A stretch of 64,000 bases of DNA, from the NCBI GenBank assembly GCA_050261515.1, contig JBLNDJ010000051.1:58599-122598 (forward strand), read 5' to 3'. Below, piece by piece: positions 16,262-24,153 of this stretch. Every line of letters begins with the position of its first letter. The stretch's first letter is position 1. Both the position numbers and the translations under genes were made by a program. The DNA comes from JBLNDJ01 sp050261515. Lineage in GTDB: Bacteria > Acidobacteriota > Terriglobia > Bryobacterales > Bryobacteraceae. The notes below the pieces were generated by a model. The model worked only from the letters and a program-made list of their open reading frames with translations. It ran no database searches and had not been told where the DNA came from.

Positions 16262-16888
16262 ATGATCCAACGAGTTGGGCAGACGAGCGAGTTCGACGAA
16301 GCCGGTCTCGTCGCTCAGGCCCAACAGGGAGGTGTCGAGGCTTTTACCGAGCTGGTGAACCGCTATGAAGGAAACATCTACCGGCTCGCGCGGCACATTA
16401 CCCAGAGCCCGGAAGATGCGGAGGACGTGCTCCAGGAGACGTTTCTAAAAGCGTACGAACACCTTACGGATTTCCAGGGTAACTCCAAGTTCTACACCTG
16501 GCTCGTACGTATCGCGGTGAACCAGTCGCTGATGAAGCTTCGAAAGCGGAAGAGCGACGCGTCCGTTTCTCTCGACGAACCTTACGATACCGGCGAGGAA
16601 AATCTGACGAGGGAGATCGCGGTCTGGGACCCGAATCCCGAGCAGACATATTCCCGGGAAGAGATACGGGCGATTCTGGAGAAAGCGGTCGAGGCGCTGC
16701 CGCCGACGTTTCGAGCGGTTTTTGCGCTTCGGGATATCGAGGAGCTTTCGACGGAAGAGACCGCGGCTGTGTTGAACTTGTCGATTCCTGCCGTGAAGAG
16801 CCGCTTGTTGCGGGCTCGGCTGAGACTGCGGGAGAAGCTTACCCGCTATTTCAAGCGGAAAGGGGATGACTTCTTTGCTTACATGTAA
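16262..16888 (+). CDS. ECF-family RNA polymerase sigma factor
   Basis: This 208-residue extracytoplasmic-function sigma factor has region 2 at about 30-95, with 'YRLARHITQSPEDAEDVLQE' and the -10-contacting 'GNSKFYTWLVRIAVNQSLM'. Region 4 is at about 140-195, with 'LPPTFRAVFALRDIEELS' and the helix-turn-helix 'EETAAVLNLSIPAVKSRLLR'. The sequence is RpoE-like. The anti-sigma gene starts 23 bases before its end, which is the usual coupled arrangement. GGAG precedes the ATG. The regulon and signal are not visible. Confidence 0.93.
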   Translation: MIQRVGQTSEFDEAGLVAQAQQGGVEAFTELVNRYEGNIYRLARHITQSPEDAEDVLQETFLKAYEHLTDFQGNSKFYTWLVRIAVNQSLMKLRKRKSDASVSLDEPYDTGEENLTREIAVWDPNPEQTYSREEIRAILEKAVEALPPTFRAVFALRDIEELSTEETAAVLNLSIPAVKSRLLRARLRLREKLTRYFKRKGDDFFAYM

Positions 16889-17114
16889 GGATTTTCTCAA
16901 CGAGCTGAATGACTACCTGGACGACACCGTTCAGGGCAGCGTCCGGCAGGAACTGGAAGAGCACCTCAGCGAATGTCCGAACTGTTACGTCATCTGCGAT
17001 ACCACGAAGAAGACCATCCAGATCTATCGCGGCGCCGAAGCCTATCCGATCCCGGCGGGCGTTCACCAGCGGCTGGTGGAGGCCCTCAAATCGAAGCTGC
17101 CGGCCCGCAGATAG
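16866..17114 (+). CDS. Zinc-finger anti-sigma factor (ZAS)
   Basis: The 82-residue cytoplasmic protein carries H-x3-C-x2-C (His33, Cys37, Cys40 in 'EEHLSECPNC'), the zinc-binding motif of ZAS anti-sigma factors. A helix 'LNELNDYLDDTV' precedes it. There is no transmembrane helix, so it is a soluble sensor, perhaps for redox state as in RsrA-type proteins, rather than a membrane-signal transducer. It starts inside the sigma gene (23-base overlap), which fits stoichiometric translation of the pair. Confidence 0.9.
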   Translation: MTSLLTCKDFLNELNDYLDDTVQGSVRQELEEHLSECPNCYVICDTTKKTIQIYRGAEAYPIPAGVHQRLVEALKSKLPARR

Positions 17115-17117
17115 GCC

Positions 17118-18524
17118 CTAACGGATAACCTGGGCTCGAAATACGAAAACCTTTGTAGAAGCATTCGCGTAGGCGTCTGTCCGGACACCGGCTTTGTGCG
17201 CTAACGCCTCGAAGAACTGGGCGGCGCTCCAGCCGCGCTCCAGAGCCACTTGCGGGAGCAGGAGCGCGCGGGCGTGTCCGGCCTCGAGCAGCGCGCCGTG
17301 TTCGTTCACCCGGAATTGTTCCAGGCTCGCGATCCTCTTCATGGGGGAGAGCACGGAAATCTCAACGTCGAGCGGCGGCTCGCCGGCGGTGAGCGCGGGG
17401 AAGCGCGTGTCGTCGAGCGCGGCCGACAGCGCGAGTGACGGGACCGTTTGGCGGAGAGGCTCGCCCGGGGCCATCCGGCCGATGCACCCGCGCAGGCGCC
17501 CCTGGGAGTGCAGCGTGACGAAGACGCCCGCGCGGCGGTCGAGCGCGGGGTCCGGGCCGCGCGCCGGGATGGAGTTGCGTTCCCCCGTTTCCAGATACCG
17601 GGCGAGCGTGCGTCTTGCGCTTTCGACCAGGCTGCGGCCTTCCTCAGGCCCGATCTCGAACGCGGAAGCCGGGAAATAGCCGAGCGCCGCGTAGCTCACC
17701 GACTGGTGGAAACCGCCCGTGATCTCGCCCGAGGTCTGGTAATCGAGCCGTTCCTGATAAATTTCGCCGCCGCGTCCCAGGGTTTCGAGCAGCAGGGCGA
17801 TGGGGGCGCGGCCGCACACGGTGGCGCCCGAAGATTCGAGCGCGCGCATGAATTCATCGGCGGCCAGCGTGCCGGCGGCTTCGATCACGGATTCGTCGAG
17901 TTCGCGCAGGCGCATGGGCGTGAGCTCGTCCACAGGGAAAGGCTGATAGGAGAACCCGCGGCCATAGTGCGTGAAATCGGAGCTCGCGACGAGGATGGTG
18001 TCCGGCCCGAGGAGCGAGGCGAGCCGCCCTGCCGCCGCGCGCCGCGCCTCCGGATCGAGCGGGCTCACGTAAACCGGGACGATGCGCGTCGCGGGCGCGG
18101 CGGCCTGAAGCAGCGGCAACTGGATCTCGACCGAGTGATCGCACAGCGCCTGCTCGACGCCGGTTTCGAAGGCGAGCGCCGCGGCGAAGTCGCGATCGAC
18201 TTCGACCTCGCCGAGCGGGGTCTCGATGGCGTCCACGTCCGGAATCCACACGCCCCGTCTCATGCCGTGGTGAGAAAAGCCGATCAGGATGATACGCGCC
18301 GGCGCGAGCGCGCCGATGTGGCGGTAAACGGAGGCGGCCACAGTGCCCGAGTAGATGAGCGCCGCGTGCGGCACGACGAATCCAGCCGCGCGTGCCGGAA
18401 GGTAGGGCCCGGTGCGGCGCGCGGATTCCGCGAACAGACGGTCGAGTAGCCCGCGCAGCTCGGCCGCATCGCCGGGGTACCAGGATCCGCTGTAGGGAGA
18501 AACATGCCGGAGGGCCGTTCGCAT
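17118..18524 (-). CDS. Fused AmmeMemoRadiSam system proteins B and A (MEMO1-AMMECR1)
   Basis: The start is ATG 18524, with AAAGGAG six bases upstream. The 468-residue protein has two parts. Residues ~1-275 are the Memo-like B domain ('YSGSWYPGDAAELRGLLD', 'GFVVPHAALIYSGTVAASVY', 'LIGFSHHG', 'HSVEIQLPLLQ', 'ASSDFTHYG'), with metal-ligand histidines at the positions of extradiol dioxygenase relatives. Residues ~295-468 are the AMMECR1-like A domain ('GVFVTLHSQGRLRGCIG', 'DTRFPALTAGE', 'VEISVLSPM', 'LLPQVALERGW'). The third member of this named system, a radical-SAM protein, is not in the window. The biochemical role is not established. Confidence 0.92.
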   Translation of the reverse strand: MRTALRHVSPYSGSWYPGDAAELRGLLDRLFAESARRTGPYLPARAAGFVVPHAALIYSGTVAASVYRHIGALAPARIILIGFSHHGMRRGVWIPDVDAIETPLGEVEVDRDFAAALAFETGVEQALCDHSVEIQLPLLQAAAPATRIVPVYVSPLDPEARRAAAGRLASLLGPDTILVASSDFTHYGRGFSYQPFPVDELTPMRLRELDESVIEAAGTLAADEFMRALESSGATVCGRAPIALLLETLGRGGEIYQERLDYQTSGEITGGFHQSVSYAALGYFPASAFEIGPEEGRSLVESARRTLARYLETGERNSIPARGPDPALDRRAGVFVTLHSQGRLRGCIGRMAPGEPLRQTVPSLALSAALDDTRFPALTAGEPPLDVEISVLSPMKRIASLEQFRVNEHGALLEAGHARALLLPQVALERGWSAAQFFEALAHKAGVRTDAYANASTKVFVFRAQVIR

Positions 18525-18602
18525 GGCGTACTCCTTTCCCGTATTGTAGTGCCGGAACAAAGGGCGCGCGTCCTACGTATACGGATAGGAAGGGAGACCT
18601 CT

Positions 18603-19088
18603 ATGTTCTGCGTGCGCTGCGGAAGGCAAGTCGAACCCGGCGACCGGTTCTGCCCCGGGTGCGGCAGCTCGGCGTCGGGGCCGGTGCCGTTGATGCCCTC
18701 GGAGGGACGCATCGCAGGTCATGTGCGCCTGCTGGGCATTTTGTGGATCGCGGTTTCGGCATTCCGGCTGCTTCCCGGCATGGTGCTGCTCAGCATCTTC
18801 AGGCACGGATTCCCGTTCCCGGGCGGCGAAGGAGTTCCCGATTTCATTCCGGGGCTGCTGCAAACAATCGGCGTGTTCTTCATCGTGGGAAGCGTGCTGG
18901 GCATTCTGGCAGGCGTGGGGCTGCTGGCGCGGCAGTCGTGGGCGCGACTCGTGGCGCTGATTCTCGGCGGCCTGAGTCTGGTGGACATGCCGTTCGGGAC
19001 CGCTCTCGGGATCTACACGCTGTGGACGCTGCTGCCGGCGCAGTCGGAGCAGGAGTACCGGCGGATGAGCGCGCAGGGCGCCGCGTGA
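18603..19088 (+). CDS. Zinc-ribbon membrane protein
   Basis: ATG 18603 follows GGGAG in the leader. The 161-residue protein opens with a zinc ribbon (Cys3-x2-Cys6 and Cys17-x2-Cys20: 'MFCVRCGRQVEPGDRFCPGC'). Three or four hydrophobic helices follow, for example 'LLGILWIAVSAFRLLPGMVL', 'LQTIGVFFIVGSVLGILAG' and 'LIYTLW'-type ends near the C terminus. Zinc-ribbon plus small membrane domain proteins are common and mostly uncharacterised. It is divergent from the AmmeMemo gene and has no obvious partner. Confidence 0.7.
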   Translation: MFCVRCGRQVEPGDRFCPGCGSSASGPVPLMPSEGRIAGHVRLLGILWIAVSAFRLLPGMVLLSIFRHGFPFPGGEGVPDFIPGLLQTIGVFFIVGSVLGILAGVGLLARQSWARLVALILGGLSLVDMPFGTALGIYTLWTLLPAQSEQEYRRMSAQGAA

Positions 19089-19092
19089 GGCT

Positions 19093-19473
19093 CTACGCGG
19101 TGGCGGGCAGCGTGTGTTTCCAGCGCACGATCGCCTTGTAGGGCGCGCCGGGCGGCGCGGGCTCGGCGCCGGAGTCCGAATGCATGTCCTCGATCATGCT
19201 CCTGGCGGCGAGGCAGGCTTCGCTGAAGCCGCCGCGTTCGAGCGCTTCGCGCACCAGCGGCAGGCGGCTGCTCCACGCCGGGAACTCGACAATGGTTGCG
19301 GGCTCGACGAGCGTTTTGCCGCCGGGCGCGGACGAGATCGTCGCCGCGTCGTGATAGAGCTGGGGGTTGATGGGGAAATCGAGCGATGCCAGCACGTCCA
19401 GCAGCTTTTCAAGCAGCCGGGGCCGGCACGTGATCCGGACGGAAAGCAATTCTTCAATCGGGCAAACGCTCAT
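19093..19473 (-). CDS. Conserved-looking hypothetical protein (possible ACT-like fold)
   Basis: ATG 19473 is chosen for the strong AGGAGG at 19478-19483. The 126-residue soluble protein has no signal peptide. Its first 80 residues ('VRITCRPRLLEKLLDVLASL', 'FPINPQLYHDAATI', 'ATIVEFPAWSSRLPLVREAL') could form an ACT-like strand-helix-strand ligand domain, but this is a guess from pattern only. The gene is preceded by an unusually structured leader (19505-19617), which hints at post-transcriptional control. No function is assigned. Confidence 0.6.
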   Translation of the reverse strand: MSVCPIEELLSVRITCRPRLLEKLLDVLASLDFPINPQLYHDAATISSAPGGKTLVEPATIVEFPAWSSRLPLVREALERGGFSEACLAARSMIEDMHSDSGAEPAPPGAPYKAIVRWKHTLPATA

Positions 19474-19504
19474 AGCGCCTCCTGTGCTTGCGCACTCGCT
19501 ACTC

Positions 19505-19617
19505 GCAATCGGCCCCAAAAACAAAAACCCTGGGGCTAAAAGCCACAGGGTTGCTCACTCCATGCCGATTGCCTTTAGCACTTTTTAGCGTGGTTGCAAT
19601 TAGCGGGGCCCCCGGGG
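19505..19617 (-). promoter_or_regulatory. Highly structured 5' leader, candidate cis-regulatory RNA
   Basis: Read toward the 126-residue gene, GCAATCGGC (19572-19564) can close a long hairpin with GCCGATTGC (19513-19505). Inside it, AACCCTG (19552-19546) pairs with CAGGGTT (19532-19526), capped by GGCT/AGCC around a short loop. Upstream lie a small CAC/GTG hairpin and a CCCCGGGG palindrome (19617-19610). The ribosome-binding site begins about 20 bases after the main helix. I could not match it to a known riboswitch class by eye. Confidence 0.45.
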
Positions 19618-19698
19618 AGACCCTAAATCAATCCACGTTCGATTGAAGGATAGCACCGCGGGGCGGAGGGTGCAAACGGCCTGCTACGATGGCTCCCT

Positions 19699-20895
19699 AT
19701 GCTTCGCTTCTTCGGATTGTTCGCTCTTCTGCTTTCGATTGCCGGCGCGGCGGATGGCGATCTCGCGCGGCGGCGCAAGGACGCCGAGACGCGCTGGGTC
19801 AGTTTCGAGAATCCGACCGGGGCCAAGGGCCAGGCCGCGCGCGAGAACCGCGGGGCGAAGGGGCATCCCTTCGATTCGCTGAAGGCCGGCGAGACAAAGA
19901 CGTTGCTCAACGTCGAGGGCGCGGGCTCGGTGCGCCGCATCTGGCTCACGATCCAGAACCGCTCGCCCAAGATGCTCCGCTCTTTGCGGCTCGAGATGTT
20001 CTGGGATCACGCGAGCGAGCCGGCGGTCTCGGCGCCGCTGGGCGATTTCTTCGGGGCGATTCTCGGCAGGCTCACCGCGTTCGACAACGAGCTGTTTTCG
20101 AGCCCGGAGGGGCGCTCGTTCAACTGCGTCATCCCGATGCCGTTCCGCAAGGGCGCGAAGATCACGCTGACGAACGAATCGGGCGTAGACGTCCCGGAGC
20201 TTTTCTACCAGATCGACTACGTCGCGACTCCGAAGCCCGACGAAGACTCGCTCTACTTTCACGCCTACTTCAACCGCGTGCGATGGACGAACCTCGGCGA
20301 GGATTTCGAGTTTCTCCCGCGCGTGCGCGGCGAGGGGCGGTTCCTCGGCGTCCACTTCGGCGTGATCACGAACCCTGTTTATACGGGATGGTGGGGCGAG
20401 GGCGAGGTCAAGATGTACGTGGATGGCGACACGGCGCTGCCGACGCTTTCCGGCACGGGCGCGGAGGATTACATCGGCACGGGCTGGGGGCAGGGCGTGT
20501 TCCGCAACCGCTATCAGGGCTGCCTGCTCGCGGACGACAAACTCGGGCAGTATTCTTCCTACCGCTATCACGTTCCGGACCCGGTCTACTTCCACAAGGA
20601 CCTGCGCGTGACCATACAGTCGCTGGGCGGCGAGGAGAAAGCGAAGGTGCTCGAGATGCTCGCCAAGGGCGCGCCGCTCAAGCCGGTCACGATCGGCGGC
20701 AAGGGCACGCTGATCAAGCTTCTGGAACTCGATCAGGCGCCCGATCTCGCGTCGCCGAAGTTCCCGGACGACGCCTGGATCAACAGCTACCGGCGGGACG
20801 ACTGGTCGTCCGTTGCGTTCTTCTATCTCGATTCGCCCGTGAACGGCCTGCCGAAGATCGCGCCGGTGGAGAAGCGAGTCGAAGGTCTGGAGTAA
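19699..20895 (+). CDS. Secreted GH172 (DUF2961) family glycoside hydrolase
   Basis: The 398-residue protein has a Sec signal peptide (MLRFFGLFALLLSIAGAADG). The mature part shows the DUF2961 pattern: 'RWVSFENPTGAKGQAARENR', 'GAGSVRRIWLT', 'EMFWDHASEPAVSAPLGDFFG', 'FNCVIPMPFRKGAKI', 'FYQIDY', 'FLPRVRGEGRFLGVHFGV', and 'LSGTGAEDYIGTGWG' with a conserved acidic pair. GH172 enzymes act on fructofuranosyl or arabinofuranosyl linkages; the family was defined from difructose-dianhydride enzymes. The substrate here is unknown. It stands alone and converges on the permease gene with a one-base gap. Confidence 0.88.
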   Translation: MLRFFGLFALLLSIAGAADGDLARRRKDAETRWVSFENPTGAKGQAARENRGAKGHPFDSLKAGETKTLLNVEGAGSVRRIWLTIQNRSPKMLRSLRLEMFWDHASEPAVSAPLGDFFGAILGRLTAFDNELFSSPEGRSFNCVIPMPFRKGAKITLTNESGVDVPELFYQIDYVATPKPDEDSLYFHAYFNRVRWTNLGEDFEFLPRVRGEGRFLGVHFGVITNPVYTGWWGEGEVKMYVDGDTALPTLSGTGAEDYIGTGWGQGVFRNRYQGCLLADDKLGQYSSYRYHVPDPVYFHKDLRVTIQSLGGEEKAKVLEMLAKGAPLKPVTIGGKGTLIKLLELDQAPDLASPKFPDDAWINSYRRDDWSSVAFFYLDSPVNGLPKIAPVEKRVEGLE

Positions 20896-23499
20896 TCACT
20901 CGTCCCGCAGGGTGAGCGATGGATCGACCTTCATCGCTCGCCGCGCGGGGATGTAGCTGGCCGCAAGTCCGACGGCGAACAGCACGAGCGGCACGCCGAT
21001 GAACGTGGCCGGGTCGGTCGCGGTGACGCCGACGAGCAGGTGAGACATCATACGCGTCAATGCCAGCGATGCAGCCAGGCCGATCGCGAGCCCCGCGGCC
21101 ATGAGCGCGGCCGCCTGGCCGAAGACGTTCTTCAGGATGTCGGACGATGCCGCACCGAGCGCCATGCGCAGGCCGATTTCGTGCCTGCGCTGCGCCACCA
21201 GATACGACAGCACGCCGTAGATCCCGACCGATGCCAGCAGCAGCGCTCCTCCGGCGAAAAACGCCAGGATCAGCATCTGGAATCTGCGCTGGAACACTTC
21301 GCGGTCGAGGATCTCCTCCATGGTCTGCACGGCGATGATTGGCATTTCCCTATCGACCGCGCGGATCTCGCGCCGCACCGCGGAAGTGAGGCTGAGCGGC
21401 TCGACGGCGGTACGGATCACCAGCGCGGGGGGCGGAGTCGAGGTCTGCCGTTGCGGCACGTAGAACTCGGGCTTGGGCGGCACGTCCAGACCCGACTGTT
21501 TCACGTCCGCCACCACCCCAACCACGATCGCCGGGTCGCCCGATCCCTGGTAGAGCCGTCTTCCGATCGGATCCTGGTCCGGCCAGAACTGCCGTGCCAT
21601 GGCCTCGTTTACCAGCGCTACGGCCGGCGCCTTTGCGTTGTCAGCGTCCGTGAACTGCCGGCCTTTGATAACGCGAATGCCCATCGCGCGCAGGTAGTCC
21701 GGCGTACACACGCGGTAGAGCACACTTTGCAGCTCCGTCATCGTTTCCGTACGCGCGCCGTCAAACCAGCCCTTGAAGTCAAGTGGAATGCCAAGCGTGA
21801 ACCCCGCCGAGACCACTCCCGGAAGGGACGTGACGCGCGCGAGCACCTGGTTGTAGTAACGCTGCCGGTCCGCAGGCTCACGGAACCTGCTCCACACTGG
21901 TGTTTTCAGAGTGAGGATGTTGCGGGTGGGAAAGCCCGGGTCGATGCCGCGGAGCTGCGCGAAGGTGCGGATCATGAGCCCCGCGCCGATCAGCAGCACG
22001 AGCGCGAGGGCCGTTTCGGCGATCACCAGCGCGCGGCGAAGCGCCTGACTGTTGCGCGAGCGCCCGGCCCGCCCGGCGGTTGCCTTGAGCGCTTCGTTTA
22101 CATCGGTGCGGAGCGCTCGAGCCACCGGAGCGAGGCTGAACAGAATGCAGGTGCCCGCGGTCACGACCAGGACAAACAACAGCACGCGCCAGTCGAGCTC
22201 GAGCGGAACGAGGGCCGCGATCTCGCCGGGCACGAGATGCTTCAGCGAGCCGACGCTCCAGTACGCCAGTAGTGTTCCCGCGGTTCCACCGGCCGCGGCC
22301 AGCAACAGGTGCTCGGCGATGAGCTGCCGCGCCACGCGCATGCCTCCGGCGCCAAGCGCGACGCGGATCGCGACTTCCTTCCCGCGCGCGACGGCGCGCG
22401 AAAGCATCAGGTTCGCGACGTTGGCGCAGGCGATCAGCAGGACGAAGCCCACGGCGGCGAGCAGGATCATGAGCAGCCGGCGATCTCCTACCATGTGCTC
22501 GCGCATGGGAGCGACGAACGCACCGACGTTCTTGTTTGTGTCCGGATAAGTTCGTTCCATGCCGGCGGCGATGGCGCGCATCTCGGCGTTGGCCTGCTCA
22601 CGCGTAACGCCCGGCTTCAGCCGCGCGACGACCATCGAGTTATGACGGCCGCGATTCGAGAACTCGCGCAGGTCGTATTCGTTGCCCAGGGGGCTCCAGA
22701 GTTCCGTCGTCGCATTCGGGAACCGGAACCCCGGCGGCATGACGCCGACGATAGTCCGCTTCCGGCCGTCGATAAGCAGCGTCTGTCCGATGGCGCCGGG
22801 CGAACCGGCGAACCGGCGCTGCCACAGGCCGTAGCCGATGATGACCGCGCCGGGAGCGCCGGGCTTGTCCTCGTCGTCGCGAAACAGGCGGCCGCGTACA
22901 GGCTGGACTCCGAGGACGCGGAACAGGCTCGCGCTCACGACGCTGCCATCCGCCTGTTCGGGCTCGCCGTAGCCCGAGAGCCGGTACGTCGCGTTCTCGA
23001 GCGCGCCCATGCTCTCGAACGAGCGGCTCTGCGCTTTCCACTCGGTGTAGTTGCCCATCGCGACCGGGCTGTAGTGGAGCCCGAACATCTGCGTTTCTTC
23101 CCATATGCCCACGAGGCGGTCCGGCTCGCGGAACGGCAGCGGGCGGAGCAGGACGGCGTTGATCACGGTGAACATCGCGGCGGCGGAGCCGATGCCAAGC
23201 GCGAGGCACGCGATCGCCGCGGCGCTGAAGGCCGGGGTGCGGCGCAGCACACGCGCGCCGTAGCGGAGGTCGTGAAGCAGCGTTTCGAGGAAGCCTGTAC
23301 GGCGGGCGTCGCGGCATTCCTCTTTGAACTGCTCGACGCCGCCCATCGCCCGGAGCGCCGCGTAGCGCGCCTCTTCACCGGACAGGCCGCGCGCCATGTT
23401 CTCGCGTGTGAGTTGCTCGAGGTGGAACGCAAGCTCGTCGTCGAGCTCCGCTTCGACCCTGTTCTTCCGGAACAGCGAACGCATTAGCAGACGCAGCAT
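20896..23499 (-). CDS. ADOP-family ABC permease (MacB/FtsX-like, duplicated)
   Basis: The 867-residue membrane protein has an N-terminal cytoplasmic helical region with 'EAELDDELAFHLEQLTREN', typical of acidobacterial duplicated orphan permeases. It has two MacB-type periplasmic domains, each beginning after a helix ('AAIACLALGIGSAAAMFTVI' for the first), and two FtsX helix bundles ('VGFVLLIACANVANLMLSRA' and, at the C terminus, 'GIYGVLSYLVAQRRHEIGLR'). No ATPase gene is adjacent, as is usual for this group. It follows padR by 10 bases and is presumably co-transcribed and repressed with it. The substrate is unknown; related proteins are suspected in efflux or signalling. Confidence 0.92.
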   Translation of the reverse strand: MLRLLMRSLFRKNRVEAELDDELAFHLEQLTRENMARGLSGEEARYAALRAMGGVEQFKEECRDARRTGFLETLLHDLRYGARVLRRTPAFSAAAIACLALGIGSAAAMFTVINAVLLRPLPFREPDRLVGIWEETQMFGLHYSPVAMGNYTEWKAQSRSFESMGALENATYRLSGYGEPEQADGSVVSASLFRVLGVQPVRGRLFRDDEDKPGAPGAVIIGYGLWQRRFAGSPGAIGQTLLIDGRKRTIVGVMPPGFRFPNATTELWSPLGNEYDLREFSNRGRHNSMVVARLKPGVTREQANAEMRAIAAGMERTYPDTNKNVGAFVAPMREHMVGDRRLLMILLAAVGFVLLIACANVANLMLSRAVARGKEVAIRVALGAGGMRVARQLIAEHLLLAAAGGTAGTLLAYWSVGSLKHLVPGEIAALVPLELDWRVLLFVLVVTAGTCILFSLAPVARALRTDVNEALKATAGRAGRSRNSQALRRALVIAETALALVLLIGAGLMIRTFAQLRGIDPGFPTRNILTLKTPVWSRFREPADRQRYYNQVLARVTSLPGVVSAGFTLGIPLDFKGWFDGARTETMTELQSVLYRVCTPDYLRAMGIRVIKGRQFTDADNAKAPAVALVNEAMARQFWPDQDPIGRRLYQGSGDPAIVVGVVADVKQSGLDVPPKPEFYVPQRQTSTPPPALVIRTAVEPLSLTSAVRREIRAVDREMPIIAVQTMEEILDREVFQRRFQMLILAFFAGGALLLASVGIYGVLSYLVAQRRHEIGLRMALGAASSDILKNVFGQAAALMAAGLAIGLAASLALTRMMSHLLVGVTATDPATFIGVPLVLFAVGLAASYIPARRAMKVDPSLTLRDE

Positions 23500-23509
23500 G
23501 GAAGGCCTC

Positions 23510-23839
23510 TCAGGCGGTCTCGACCACAGTGTTGATTGCCGCCGACAGCCGCCCCCAGTTCGCCAGCTCGGTTTCGAGCTGCGCGCGGCCGGCGCGCGTC
23601 AGGGAATACAGCTTGGCCTTGCGGCCGGTCTCGCTCTCGGCCCACTGGGCCTTGATCCAGCCCTGCTGTTCAAGCCGGTGGAGCGCCGGATAGAGCGACC
23701 CCTGCTGGACTTGCAGCACGTCTTGCGAGACTTGCTGGATGCGCTTGGCGATGGCCCAGCCGTGCTTGGGCTCGAGGGAGACGGTTTTCAGGATGAGGAG
23801 GTCCAGGGTGCCCTGGACCAGGTCGGTTGGTTTGCCCAT
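23510..23839 (-). CDS. PadR-family transcriptional regulator
   Basis: The 109-residue winged-helix protein has 'GTLDLLILKTVSLEPKHGWA', 'QGSLYPALHRLEQQGWI' (recognition helix and wing) and 'GRKAKLYSLTRAGRAQLETE', all hallmarks of PadR subfamily 1. Its ATG lies 10 bases from a 13-base perfect inverted repeat that overlaps its own promoter, so it should be autoregulated. The downstream permease gene would be co-regulated. PadR proteins usually release DNA on binding a phenolic or antibiotic-like ligand; the ligand here is unknown. Confidence 0.95.
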   Translation of the reverse strand: MGKPTDLVQGTLDLLILKTVSLEPKHGWAIAKRIQQVSQDVLQVQQGSLYPALHRLEQQGWIKAQWAESETGRKAKLYSLTRAGRAQLETELANWGRLSAAINTVVETA

Positions 23840-23849
23840 TCGATGCCTC

Positions 23850-23886
23850 GACTATCTACAATACGCCGTTCATTGTAGATAGTCAA
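23850..23886 (-). promoter_or_regulatory. padR promoter overlapped by a PadR-type operator
   Basis: GACTATCTACAAT (23850-23862) and ATTGTAGATAGTC (23872-23884) form a perfect 13-base inverted repeat around a 9-base spacer. On the reverse strand a -35 TTGACT (23886-23881) and a -10 TATTGT (23863-23858) are separated by exactly 17 bases and lie within the same stretch. Bound repressor would block polymerase. Confidence 0.85.
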
Positions 23887-23924
23887 GGTATTAAAAAGAA
23901 CCGGCGCTAGGGCATAACGCGGGT

Positions 23925-24153
23925 ATGAAACGCTACTGCTGTGCGTTGTTGCTGCCCGCGCGCGGCGCCCGCGCAGGAGGCCAAGCTTGAACCCTGGCGC
24001 GAGGAGGCGCTCGCAAACGCGCTCCGCACGGCCAAGTTGCCGCGCGGGGGTACGGCAGGAGGCGCCGCTGCGCTGCTCGATTCCGCTGCTCGTCGTTCCG
24101 GCCGACTTCGGCATCGCTCGGTGTTCAAGGGCCGGCCGGTGTGCCCGCGGTGA
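23925..24153 (+). pseudogene. Broken start of an exported-protein gene
   Basis: An ATG at 23925 begins a signal-peptide-like frame (MKRYCCALLLPA). The sequence then continues as sensible protein only after a frame change near 23955 ('AQEAKLEPWREEALANAL', 'RTAKLPRGGTAGGAAALLD'), becomes Arg/Ser-rich nonsense and ends at 24153, against the end of the AbiE toxin gene. I read it as the 5' remnant of an exported-protein gene truncated where the AbiE cassette begins. Sequencing error plus a short real gene is the alternative. Confidence 0.35.
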
